A stretch of DNA of 8,797 nucleotides from CAYRHS01 sp964424125 (GCA_964424125.1 CAYRHS010000134.1:1-8797), one strand, 5' to 3'; positions 1 to 6,464 are shown, numbered from the stretch's first letter. Notes: generated by a model not told the origin, from the letters alone. A program made the numbers and translations.

Positions 1-41
1 CCGAACTCGACCGTGACGGCTTCGACGCCGAAGGCGGTCAT
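1..41 (-). CDS. ABC transporter ATP-binding protein, N-terminal fragment
   Basis: Only the first 13 codons lie in the window, reading M-T-A-F-G-V-E-A-V-T-V-E-F followed by a partial Gly codon. The V-E-A-V-T-V-E-F-G pattern is the usual first beta strand of ABC ATPases, just before the Walker A loop. The ATG at 41-39 overlaps the TGA of the upstream permease (40-38) as ATGA, so the two genes are probably translationally coupled and encode one ABC-2 exporter. The family is inferred from this short stretch plus the permease context; Walker A, signature and Walker B lie outside the window. Confidence 0.6.
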   Translation of the reverse strand, partial: MTAFGVEAVTVEF

Positions 42-1078
42 GCGACCGCCGCGGAAGCCTCGCCCCGCTGCGGGGCGGGCGCGATCTCACGGCGGAACCG
101 GAAGAGCGCGAGCCCGAACACCCCCACCGCGAGCGCGGCGAGCGCCGCGAACGAGACCCAGAGCGCGTCGAACGACGCCCCGCGCACCATGACGCCGCGA
201 GCGATCTTCACGAAGTAGGTGAGCGGCAGGATGTAGGAGATCCAGCGCACGCCGGCAGCCATCGACTCGAGCGGGAAGATCATCCCCGACAGCAGGACCT
301 GCGGCATCGTGATCATCAACGCGAGCTGGATCGCTTGCCCCGAGTTCTCGCTCACCGTCGAGACGAGCACGCCCAGACCGAGCGTGACGAGCAGGAACAA
401 CAGGCTTCCGAGCACCAACAGCGCGACCGATCCTCGGAACGGCACGTCGAAGAGCAGCACGCCGACGGTGGTGACGACGGCCATGTCGATCAAGGCGATC
501 CCCAGGTACGGGGCCACCTTGCCCACGATCACGTCGCTCGGCCGGAGAGGCATGACCGCGAGCTGCTCGAGCGTTCCGGCCTGGCGCTCGCGGACGATGC
601 CGAGGCTCGTGATCATGGTGCCGATGAAGGTGAGGATCAGCCCGATGATCGCTGGCACCATGACGGCCGACGTGCTGAGGTCGGGGTTGAAGAGCACCTC
701 CACCTCGGGTGCATCGGGGAGCTGGGCCAGGCCGCTGACCGCGGCGCGGGCCGCGAACAGCTCCGACCCGTCGACCAGCACGACCGGCGAGCCCCGGTCG
801 GCGACGACGGCCACGACCGCGTCGCCGTCGCGCAGGATCTCCTCGCCGTCGGCGCGGTCGTCCTCGGGTCGCACCGACTGGACGTCAAGCTGGTCCGGGA
901 GCAGCGCGGCCGCGGCGTCGGCGTCGGGGCCGACCACGACGGTCGAGATCCGCTCGACGTCGAAGCTGGCGGCGTAGCCGAAGACGACCAGCAGCAGCAC
1001 CGGGAGCACCACCAGCATGACGACGGTCCGCCGGTCTCGTCGGAGCTGCCGGAACTCCTTGCCCACCATCGCCAGCAC
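38..1078 (-). CDS. ABC-2 type transporter permease (ABC exporter membrane subunit)
   Basis: This 346-residue protein is the membrane subunit of an ABC-2 exporter. An N-terminal cytoplasmic stretch (KEFRQLRRDRR) is followed by one transmembrane helix at about residues 19-38. A large extracytoplasmic domain spans about 40-135. A block of roughly five hydrophobic helices runs from about 140 to 328, and the tail is basic. The loop after the second helix carries the hallmark ERQAGTLEQL(A), seen in ABC2_membrane_3/YhhJ-type permeases. The GTG start at 1078 is preferred because GAGGAG (minus strand, 1089-1084) lies 5 nt upstream; an internal ATG three codons later is weaker. The gene overlaps the downstream ATPase start by 4 bp. 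Two palindromes lie directly upstream, suggesting local repression, but no regulator gene is adjacent. The substrate cannot be told from sequence; lipid, drug or polyketide export are typical for the family. Confidence 0.9.
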   Translation of the reverse strand: MLAMVGKEFRQLRRDRRTVVMLVVLPVLLLVVFGYAASFDVERISTVVVGPDADAAAALLPDQLDVQSVRPEDDRADGEEILRDGDAVVAVVADRGSPVVLVDGSELFAARAAVSGLAQLPDAPEVEVLFNPDLSTSAVMVPAIIGLILTFIGTMITSLGIVRERQAGTLEQLAVMPLRPSDVIVGKVAPYLGIALIDMAVVTTVGVLLFDVPFRGSVALLVLGSLLFLLVTLGLGVLVSTVSENSGQAIQLALMITMPQVLLSGMIFPLESMAAGVRWISYILPLTYFVKIARGVMVRGASFDALWVSFAALAALAVGVFGLALFRFRREIAPAPQRGEASAAVA

Positions 1079-1086
1079 GGCCGCTC

Positions 1087-1126
1087 CTCAACGCTCGTTG
1101 AAAGCAGCTATTCAACAGGCGTTGAA
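1087..1126 (-). promoter_or_regulatory. Two tandem 16-bp palindromic operator candidates
   Basis: On the plus strand, CTCAACGCTCGTTGAA (1087-1102) and TTCAACAGGCGTTGAA (1111-1126) are two copies of a TTCAAC-N4-GTTGAA palindrome. They are separated by 8 bp, giving a 24-bp period. The only arm mismatch is the first base of the left copy. The left copy overlaps the Shine-Dalgarno sequence of the permease gene, and the right copy overlaps the putative -10. This arrangement is typical of a dimeric repressor, for example TetR-type, but the regulator's identity is inference and none is encoded in the window. Confidence 0.65.
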
Positions 1127-1138
1127 CCCGGTGGTCAA
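1110..1138 (-). promoter_or_regulatory. Candidate promoter of the ABC exporter operon
   Basis: On the minus strand, TTGACC (1138-1133) and TTGAAT (1115-1110) are separated by exactly 17 nt. This resembles a housekeeping -35/-10 pair (5/6 and 4/6 matches to TTGACA/TATAAT). Transcription would start near 1103, between the two palindromes, leaving a leader of about 25 nt before the GTG at 1078. The -10 lies at the edge of one operator candidate, so repressor binding would block it. Predicted by eye only. Confidence 0.45.
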
Positions 1139-1146
1139 CCACCGGG
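1127..1146 (-). terminator. Perfect 8-bp stem-loop after the ligase gene
   Basis: CCCGGTGG-TCAA-CCACCGGG forms a perfect 8-bp stem with a 4-nt loop, starting 7 nt after the ligase stop (1155-1153). It fits a GC-rich terminator without a U tract, as is common in actinobacteria. It overlaps the -35 proposed for the permease promoter, so it may instead be part of that regulatory region. Confidence 0.4.
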
Positions 1147-1152
1147 CGGGGC

Positions 1153-2694
1153 TCAGCTCGGCTCGAGGCGCCGCCGGAGCTCGTGCTTGTCGATCTTGCC
1201 GGTCGCGCCGTGCGGCCACCCGCCGGTCTCGACCATCTCGAGGCGTCGGGGGATCTTGAACCCGGCGAGCTTCTCGCGACAGCGCACGCGCAGCTCCTCG
1301 AGCGTCAGGGTCTCCCCGGGCTCGAGCTCCACGAACGCGCAGACCGCTTCCCCCCATTCGGGGTCGGGAGCACCGACCACCGCGGTGACGTGGATCTCGG
1401 GGAACTCGGAGACGAGGAAGTTCTCGACCTCGAGCTCGCTGACGTTCTCACCGCCGGTCTTGATCATCGCCTTGTAGCGGCCCTCGAAGAAGAGGTAGTC
1501 GCCCTCGAGGTGCCCGATGTCTCCGGTGCGCACGTAGCCCTCGTCGTCGAAGGTGCGCGCGGTCTCCTCGTCGAGGCCGAGGTAGCGCAGGAAGGTGCCG
1601 TCGCCGCGGACGCGGATCTCACCCGAGACACCGTCGGCGCAGCGCGTGTCCTGCACGGGGTCGACGATGCGGACCTCCATGCCCTCGACGATGCGTCCCT
1701 GGGACCAGCGCTTCAGGCGCTCGTCGTCGCAGCCGGGCGGCGTGAGACTCACCGTCCATGCCTCGGTCATCGCGTAGGCGGTGCCGATGTCGATCGGGCC
1801 CCAGGAGCGCAGCGCCTCGTAGTACTTGGCGCTGCCCGCGAACGTCACCCGCCGCAGCGATCGCAGCCTGGCGACGTCGAAGTCGGGCAGACCCATGATG
1901 CGTTCGATGAGCGTGTCGAACGCGTTCATGACGGTGATGCGCTCCTCCTCGATCCGCCGGAGGGACTCGGCGGGCTCGAACATTGCCAGCGCGTGGATGG
2001 AGGCTCCGGTGGTCAACGGGAGGGCGAGGTTGCCGCCGAGCCCGCCGATGTGGAACATCGGCATGACACCCAGGATCCGGTCGTCGGGGGTCATGCCCGT
2101 GGCCTCGGCCGTCACGCGCCCGAGGTGGGTGGCCGCCCGATGGGGGATCAGGGCAGGCTTCGGGAAGCCGGTCGAGCCCGACGTCGAAACCAGGAACGCT
2201 GGGTCCTCCGGACCCGGTGGCGGCCCCAGCTGCTCCGGCGTTGCCTCGCCGAGCGGCCGCCACCGCTCGTCGCTCGCGTGCTCGTCGAGGGCGAAGCGGG
2301 GCACGCCGGGATCGAGGCCCTCGAATCGGTCCCGGAAGAGCACGTCGGACACGAACGCGAGCGGCTGGAGGTCGGCGAACTGCTTGACGTACTGCTCGTA
2401 CTCGTGCCCGGTGAACTGGAGGTTGAGCGGCGCGAGCACCGCGCCGAGGCGCCCCACGGCCAGCGCGAGGAGGTAGAAGTCGAGCGTCGCGAGGCCGCTC
2501 ACCAGGACGATGTGGTCCCGGCCGATGCCCGAGCCGGCGAGGCGCGCCGCGCGCTCCTCGACCGCGCCTGCGAGCTCCGACCAGGTGAGGGACTCGCTTC
2601 CCGAACCCACGAACGCGGTGTGGTCGGGCAGTTGCGCGGCCTGGTCCGCGAGCGAGTCGAGGATGCTGGCTGCTCCGCTGGACATGTCCCCCAC
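1153..2694 (-). CDS. Class I adenylate-forming enzyme, acyl-CoA synthetase-like (AMP-dependent)
   Basis: This 513-residue protein would activate a carboxylate with ATP to an acyl-AMP and then transfer it, most often to CoA. It shows the ANL superfamily motifs in order: phosphate loop TSGSTGFPK (171-179), A5 Y-A-M-T-E (307-311), A7 TGD (390-392), A8 hinge RYKAMIKTGGENV (406-418), and A10 with the catalytic Lys500 in GATGK. Length is normal for a full-length ligase. A5 reads YAMTE rather than the commoner YG-TE. The acyl substrate cannot be assigned. Start choice: GTG at 2694 gives the longest form; ATG at 2685, three codons in, is equally credible because neither has a well-spaced Shine-Dalgarno. 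A TAnnnT hexamer (TAGGGT, 2727-2722) is a possible -10. The gene is divergent from the 2810 gene and lies 74 bp upstream of the exporter permease on the same strand; a functional link to the exporter is unproven. Confidence 0.9.
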   Translation of the reverse strand: MGDMSSGAASILDSLADQAAQLPDHTAFVGSGSESLTWSELAGAVEERAARLAGSGIGRDHIVLVSGLATLDFYLLALAVGRLGAVLAPLNLQFTGHEYEQYVKQFADLQPLAFVSDVLFRDRFEGLDPGVPRFALDEHASDERWRPLGEATPEQLGPPPGPEDPAFLVSTSGSTGFPKPALIPHRAATHLGRVTAEATGMTPDDRILGVMPMFHIGGLGGNLALPLTTGASIHALAMFEPAESLRRIEEERITVMNAFDTLIERIMGLPDFDVARLRSLRRVTFAGSAKYYEALRSWGPIDIGTAYAMTEAWTVSLTPPGCDDERLKRWSQGRIVEGMEVRIVDPVQDTRCADGVSGEIRVRGDGTFLRYLGLDEETARTFDDEGYVRTGDIGHLEGDYLFFEGRYKAMIKTGGENVSELEVENFLVSEFPEIHVTAVVGAPDPEWGEAVCAFVELEPGETLTLEELRVRCREKLAGFKIPRRLEMVETGGWPHGATGKIDKHELRRRLEPS

Positions 2695-2809
2695 GGTCCC
2701 TGCTCGATGCCGCCGGAGCGGACCCTAGCGCCGGGCCGTGAGCGTCGCGCCTGACAGACGGCGATAGTGTGTAATGATGTAATCATCATACAACATCGGG
2801 GGAGGCACG
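2695..2809. promoter_or_regulatory. Divergent intergenic region with palindrome/tandem-repeat operator candidate at 2771-2789
   Basis: This 115-bp gap separates the ligase (minus) from the ribbon-helix-helix-like gene (plus). It contains an AT-rich island, unusual against its surroundings. The island holds a perfect inverted repeat ATGATG-TAAT-CATCAT (2774-2789) overlapping a tandem direct repeat GTAATGAT/GTAATCAT (2771-2786). The repeat ends about 20 bp before the ATG at 2810. A CTGACA (2751-2756) resembles a -35, but no well-spaced -10 is obvious. On the minus side, TAGGGT (2727-2722) may be the ligase -10. The operator is probably for the adjacent 2810 gene product; this is inference. Confidence 0.5.
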
Positions 2810-3340
2810 ATGACCGGCACCACGGAAGCGCCCACGAGCCTGGCGGCGTGGTTCGCCGGGCGCCTGCCCGGCGACTGGTTCACGGAGCCACCGGAGGTCA
2901 CGGTCGACCGCGACGAGATCCTGGTCGTGGGCCGACGGAGCGAGCCACGGCTGGCCGACGACGCCGACGACGCCGACCGGGCCGCCGCGATCGAGGGCCG
3001 GATCGACGGGTTCCGGGAGGACACCCGCGGTCACCGCATGCGAGTGGCCGACGACGCCGAGCGTCGCTTCGGGCGCAAGGTCGCCTGGGGCGTGCGCTGC
3101 GGCGACGTGCACCGCGTGTTCACCAACCTCAACGTGCCGGTCATGACCCGGCTCCGCATGGCCGAGCGCCAGGTGCTCGACACGCTCGTCGACGCGGGGG
3201 TCGCCCGGAGCCGCGCCGAGGCCCTGGGCTGGTGCGTGCGCCTCGTGCGTGAGCACGAGGGCGACTGGATCGACCGTTTGCGCCGGGCGCTCGTCGATGT
3301 CGAGGCGGTCCGGGCCGAGGGCCCGAGCCCCGCGGCCTGA
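2810..3340 (+). CDS. Hypothetical protein with C-terminal ribbon-helix-helix-like domain
   Basis: This 176-residue soluble protein has no signal peptide or membrane helix. Residues 107-149 fit a ribbon-helix-helix (MetJ/Arc) fold. A short strand (VPVMTRL) is followed by a helix (AERQVLDTLVDAG), a turn and a second helix with the familiar ARSRAEAL pattern. The N-terminal part has a hydrophobic strand (EVTVDRDEILVVGRR, 29-43), an acidic stretch (D/A-rich, about 50-60) and a conserved-looking block RRFGRKVAWGVRCG (85-98); I do not recognise a named domain there. The ATG at 2810 is preceded by GGGGGAGG about 4 nt upstream. A palindrome and tandem repeat lie just upstream, and RHH proteins often repress their own promoters, so autoregulation is plausible. 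A hairpin at 3350-3372 follows the stop. DNA binding is inferred from pattern, not demonstrated. Confidence 0.75.
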   Translation: MTGTTEAPTSLAAWFAGRLPGDWFTEPPEVTVDRDEILVVGRRSEPRLADDADDADRAAAIEGRIDGFREDTRGHRMRVADDAERRFGRKVAWGVRCGDVHRVFTNLNVPVMTRLRMAERQVLDTLVDAGVARSRAEALGWCVRLVREHEGDWIDRLRRALVDVEAVRAEGPSPAA

Positions 3341-3349
3341 CCGCCTCCG

Positions 3350-3372
3350 CGCTCGCGCCTCGCGCGCGAGCG
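3350..3372 (+). terminator. GC-rich hairpin terminator
   Basis: A perfect 9-bp stem, CGCTCGCGC (3350-3358) pairing with GCGCGAGCG (3364-3372), has a 5-nt loop and starts 10 nt after the stop of the ribbon-helix-helix-like gene. There is no U tract, which is common for actinobacterial terminators. It separates that gene from the next operon, which has its own promoter candidate. Confidence 0.6.
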
Positions 3373-3402
3373 GTCGCGCTGGGCGGAACGGGCGAATCTC
3401 AC

Positions 3403-3416
3403 TATCCTCGGGCCGA
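3403..3416 (+). promoter_or_regulatory. -10 hexamer for leaderless transcription of the MBL operon
   Basis: TATCCT (3403-3408) matches the actinobacterial TAnnnT -10 and is followed by exactly 7 nt before the ATG at 3416. There is no Shine-Dalgarno before this ATG. Both facts fit transcription starting on the A of the start codon. No convincing -35 was seen. Confidence 0.55.
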
Positions 3417-4288
3417 TGGGGGGATCGGGAGCGGTGGTCCGGTTCCACGGCGTCCGTGGGTCGACGCCGTGCGAAGGGCCTCGGTTCGCGCGATACGGCG
3501 GCAAGACGTCCTGCGTCGAGCTGGTGGTCCCGGGTGAGCACCCCATCCTCCTCGACCTCGGGACCGGCCTGAAGTCCTTCGGCGAGGATCTCCCGGGCGC
3601 CGGCTATCACGCCGACGTGCTCCTCACGCATCTCCACTGGGACCACGTGCAGGGTCTCCCGTTCTTCCGTCCACTGCACCGGGGTGCCATCGGCCTCGAC
3701 GTGCACGGCCCGCGCCAGCGCGACGGCGCGCTCGCCGACGTCTTCGCGCGCTTCATGGGGCCGCCCTTCTTCCCGATCACCGCGGGTGAGCTGGAAGCCC
3801 TCGTGGCCTTCCACGACCTCGGTGACGACGACTTCGCGCTCGGCGACGCGAAGGTTCGCTCCCGTTTCGTTCGCCACAACGGGCGGACCCTCGGGTTCCG
3901 GGTCGAACAGGCCGGCGCGTCCGTCGCCTACGTCCCCGACCACGGCCCCGGCTGCGTGCCCGACGACCCCGACGACTTCGTCCCCGACGCCGTGCTCGAG
4001 CTCTGCGACGGCGCCGATCTGCTCGTCCACGACGCGCAGTACTTCCCCGAAGAGTTCGAGAGCCATCGCTTGTGGGGCCACTCGACGGTCGATTACGCAG
4101 TGCAGGTCGCAGCAGAAGCAGGAGCGAAGCGGCTGGTGCTCTTCCACCACGACCCGTTCCACGGAGATCGGGAGGTCGACCGCGTCCTGGAGCGAGCGCG
4201 CGATCTGGCCGATGCCCGGAACGTCGAGGACGTCGTGGCCGCGCACGACGGGCTCGAACTCCGGCTGCGGGAGGCGTCGACGGCGTGA
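3416..4288 (+). CDS. MBL-fold metallo-hydrolase (RNase Z/PhnP-like, Lactamase_B_2 type)
   Basis: This 290-residue cytoplasmic protein is a metallo-beta-lactamase-fold hydrolase. The metal motif is THLHWDH (71-77), giving H72, H74, D76 and H77. The N-terminal FHGVRGSTP and GGKTSCVEL blocks are typical of the COG1235 group that includes PhnP and RNase Z relatives. Further candidate ligands are H154, D175 (YVPDHG), D206 (VHDAQY), H222 (WGHSTVDYA) and the LFHHDP pair near 244-245. The order of GHS...A...KRLVLFHHDP parallels the C-terminal motif of RNase Z, but the RNase Z flexible arm is absent, so tRNA processing is unlikely. A phosphodiester or similar substrate is probable; the exact one is unknown. 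The ATG at 3416 is chosen for its N-terminal motif and the leaderless promoter pattern. The stop overlaps the flavin reductase start, marking an operon. Confidence 0.88.
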   Translation: MGGSGAVVRFHGVRGSTPCEGPRFARYGGKTSCVELVVPGEHPILLDLGTGLKSFGEDLPGAGYHADVLLTHLHWDHVQGLPFFRPLHRGAIGLDVHGPRQRDGALADVFARFMGPPFFPITAGELEALVAFHDLGDDDFALGDAKVRSRFVRHNGRTLGFRVEQAGASVAYVPDHGPGCVPDDPDDFVPDAVLELCDGADLLVHDAQYFPEEFESHRLWGHSTVDYAVQVAAEAGAKRLVLFHHDPFHGDREVDRVLERARDLADARNVEDVVAAHDGLELRLREASTA

Positions 4289-4788
4289 CCCGATCGGAAT
4301 CGGTCGACCGGCCCGAGGTCGACCCCGACGAGTTCCGGCGGATTCTCGGCCACTTCGCGACCGGGGTGACGATCGTGACCGCGATGGTCGACGGCGAGCC
4401 GGTCGGGATGGCTGCGAACGCGTTCTCCTCCGTCTCGCTGGATCCGCCGCTCGTGCTGTTCTGCGCGGCGAAGTCGTCGAGCACCTGGCCCCGGATCCGC
4501 GGGACGGGTGCGTACGCAGTGAACATCCTCGGGGAACACCAGGAAGAGGTGTGCCGACGCTTCGCGACGAAGGGGGCCGACAGGTTCGCGGACGTCGCCT
4601 TCCACACCGCGCTCACGGGCTCGCCGATCCTCTCCGACTCGATCGCGTTCGTCGACTGCCACATCGACACCGAGCACGACGCGGGGGACCACACCATCGT
4701 TGTCGGGCGTGTGGCCGAGCTCGGGTTGTTGCGACAGGACGCGCCGCCGTTGCTCTTCCACCGCGGCGAGTACCCGCGACTCGCCTGA
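4285..4788 (+). CDS. Flavin reductase-like domain protein (FMN-binding, split-barrel)
   Basis: This 167-residue protein belongs to the flavin reductase domain family (PF01613-like). Members bind FMN or FAD and use NAD(P)H to supply reduced flavin to a monooxygenase, or act as flavoproteins themselves. Visible signatures are LGHFATGVTIVTA near residues 20-32, GMAANAFSSVSLDPPLVLF (about 39-57), AVNILG, and near the end DHTIVVGRV and LLFHRGEY. Length is normal. The GTG at 4285 overlaps the TGA of the MBL gene as GTGA, the strongest argument for this start; the frame is open further upstream inside the MBL gene, but that is shadow. Coupled translation with the MBL protein suggests a shared pathway. 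No monooxygenase partner is present in the window, so the acceptor is unknown. Confidence 0.9.
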   Translation: MTRSESVDRPEVDPDEFRRILGHFATGVTIVTAMVDGEPVGMAANAFSSVSLDPPLVLFCAAKSSSTWPRIRGTGAYAVNILGEHQEEVCRRFATKGADRFADVAFHTALTGSPILSDSIAFVDCHIDTEHDAGDHTIVVGRVAELGLLRQDAPPLLFHRGEYPRLA

Positions 4789-4800
4789 GGAGTCCACGAC

Positions 4801-5280
4801 GTGGACGCCGCCGTCGCCTGGGCGGCGCGCATCGTGCTCGCGCTCGTGCTCACCTCGGCCGCGATCGGGAAGTTCCGGTCTCGCGACGAGCTCCCACACC
4901 AGCTCGAGGTGTTGGGCGTGCCGCCGGGAGCCGTCGGCGGAGCCGCCGTCGTGCTTCCCCTGACCGAGGTGGCAATCGCCGTCGGCTTGGTCGCAGCCCC
5001 TCGCTCGTCGATTCCGGCCTGGGTCGCGCTCGCGCTCCTGGCGGCGTTCACGGTGGTGGTCGCGGCGACGCTGGCTCGCGGGGTGCGGACCGCCTGCGCG
5101 TGCTTCGGCGCGTCATCGGCGGCCCCGATGTCCTCTCGCACGCTGCTCCGCAACGCCTGGCTCCTGGCGCTCGCCGTCCTCGGCACCGGCACGACGACCG
5201 ACGCGACGGGGTGGGGGATCCTCGGCGCTGTCGCCGTCCTCGGTGTGGTGACCGTGGTGGTCCTCGGGCGCTTCGGCTAG
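4801..5280 (+). CDS. MauE/DoxX-like redox-associated integral membrane protein
   Basis: This 159-residue, very hydrophobic protein has about four transmembrane helices (roughly 5-22, 44-66, 72-92 and 115-157 in two parts). An early G-K-F after the first helix and a C-A-C-F-G motif (C99, C101) after the third match the MauE/DoxX-like group. That family works in disulfide chemistry or methylamine dehydrogenase maturation at the membrane. The GTG at 4801 is supported by GAGGAG (4787-4792) with 8 nt spacing. It lies 12 bp after the flavin reductase stop, so it is probably the third gene of that operon. MauE proteins usually accompany a thioredoxin-like partner; none is adjacent here, though one is encoded 1.7 kb downstream on the other strand. 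Precise role unknown. Confidence 0.8.
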   Translation: MDAAVAWAARIVLALVLTSAAIGKFRSRDELPHQLEVLGVPPGAVGGAAVVLPLTEVAIAVGLVAAPRSSIPAWVALALLAAFTVVVAATLARGVRTACACFGASSAAPMSSRTLLRNAWLLALAVLGTGTTTDATGWGILGAVAVLGVVTVVVLGRFG

Positions 5281-5310
5281 CGCTCGGGGTGTTCGGGTAG
5301 AGATAGCCGT

Positions 5311-5953
5311 GTGACCGCGGCGATCCGCACCGAAGCCCTGACCAAGTACTACGGGCGAGCCATGGGCATCGCCGACGTCGACCACGAGGTCGACGTGGGC
5401 CAGGGCGTGGGGGTACTGGGTGCCAAATTGTGGGGGCAAGAAGACGACGATGCGACTGCTGCTCGACTTCATCCGCCCGAGCAGCGGGACCGCCCGTGTC
5501 TTCGGGCTCGATGCCGGGACCGACAGCATCGAGATCCACCGGCGCGTCGGCTATCTGGCCGGCGACGTCGCTCTCTACGAGCGGCTCAGCGCCCGCGAGC
5601 TCCTCGAGTGGCTGGGCCGGCTGCGGGGTGGCGTTCCCCACGCCGCGTTCGAAGGGCTCGCGGAACGACTCGGCCTGGATCTGGAGCGGCCGATCCGCGC
5701 GCTCTCGTCGGGGAACCGCCAGAAGGTCGCGCTGATCCAGGCTTTCGTGCACGAGCCCGACCTGCTCATCCTCGACGAGCCCACGGCAGGACTCGACCCG
5801 CTGGTCCAGCACACGTTCGAGACGATGGTCCGCGAGGTCGTGGAGTCCGGGCGCACCGTCTTCCTCTCGTCGCACGTGCTCGACGAGGTGGAACGGCTCT
5901 GCGACCGCGTCGGCTTCATCCGTGAGGGGACGCTCGTCGACGTCGAGACGGCC
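5311..5953 (+). pseudogene. Frameshifted, truncated ABC-2 exporter ATPase
   Basis: The reading frame starts at GTG 5311 (TAALRTEAL-like first strand, TKYYG) and runs in frame to about 5421, ending G-V-G-V-L-G. There one extra base shifts the frame. Removing one base at 5419-5422 restores L-G-P-N-C-G-G-K-K-T-T-M-R, a recognisable but damaged Walker A where Lys replaces the Ser/Thr after GK. The rest, in the second frame, is otherwise intact: YLAGD loop, signature LSSGNRQK (5705-5728), Walker B LLILDEPTAGLD (5762-5797) and H-loop SSH (5869-5877). ATPase homology stops after G-T-L-V-D-V-E (about 5947), so roughly 80-100 C-terminal residues normal for this family are missing. The frame stays open into unrelated codons to 6277. 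Third-position GC is still high, so decay would be recent, unless the lesions are sequence errors. A weak TAGAGA lies 7 nt before the GTG. Confidence 0.75.
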
Positions 5954-5954
5954 G

Positions 5955-6464
5955 CTCGCGGGCGAGGACGAGAGCGGAACGCTCGAGCTGCTCCTGGCCA
6001 ACCCGGTGTCGCGACGACGGGTGGTGCTGGAGAAGACCTTCGCCGTCGTTGCCGGAGTGACTGTCCTCGCGCTGGTGACGGGCGTGGCGATCGTGGGACT
6101 CGGCGCCGCCGTCGACCTGGGGGTGCCGATCGGTCGCGTCGCGGGGACCTGCCTGGGGGCCATGCTCTTCGCCGCGCTCCTCGGCTCGATCGCCATGGCC
6201 GTGGGCGCGTGGACGGGCAGCAGGTCGACGGCACTCGGACTGGCCGCCGGGCTCGGAGCGGCGGGCTACCTGCTTAACGCGTTGTCCCAGCTCACCTCGG
6301 CGCTGGAGCCGCTCCGTTACGCGTCGCCCTTCTACCACGCCTCGGGTGTCGACCCCCTGGTGAACGGTCTCCCGGTCGCGAACTTCGCCGCGCTCGCGCT
6401 GGTGATCCTGCTCGCCGTCGTCGCGACCGTCGTCGCGTTCGATCGCCGTGACCTCGCCGCGTGA
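5955..6464 (+). pseudogene. ABC-2 permease C-terminal fragment fused out of frame to the ATPase remnant
   Basis: A third frame encodes 169 residues from L-A-G-E-D-E-S-G-T-L-E-L-L-L-A-N to the TGA at 6462. The ESGTLELLLANPVSRRRVVLEK block is the cytoplasmic loop typical of the permease partners of such ATPases. It is followed by about four hydrophobic helices and a terminal FDRRDLAA tail. Whole permeases of this kind have about 260 residues and six helices, so the first two helices (about 90 residues) are missing. No start codon with a Shine-Dalgarno precedes the fragment: the open frame back to 5922 is shadow of the ATPase. The simplest reading is one deletion of roughly 0.5 kb removing the ATPase 3' end and permease 5' end; the size is an estimate. 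Confidence 0.7.

Noticed and set aside
335..1477. Long plus-strand open frame (about 380 codons) opposite the permease and ligase
   Set aside because: Its product is rich in His, Arg, Asp and Gln with no domain, and it lies antisense to a well-supported permease. Long antisense frames are expected at this GC content.
1183..2754. 523-codon plus-strand open frame opposite the ligase
   Set aside because: It is the complement of the ligase, which shows all adenylation motifs; the antisense product is low-complexity and has no recognisable domain.
2786..4246. 486-codon minus-strand open frame opposite the RHH-like and MBL genes
   Set aside because: Both plus-strand genes have clear motifs, so this is a shadow of their codon bias.
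4072..4284. N-terminal extension of the flavin reductase into the MBL gene
   Set aside because: The extension is Arg/Gly-rich with no domain, and the GTG at 4285 gives a standard family length with a GTGA overlap.
3684..5300. 538-codon plus-strand open frame across the MBL, flavin reductase and MauE genes
   Set aside because: Product is Ser/Arg/Thr-rich and crosses three real genes in another frame.
5274..5309. CGGCTA and TAGCCG inverted repeat spanning the gap before the decayed ABC gene
   Set aside because: Six-bp arms 24 nt apart, one arm inside the MauE stop region; too weak to call a terminator or operator.
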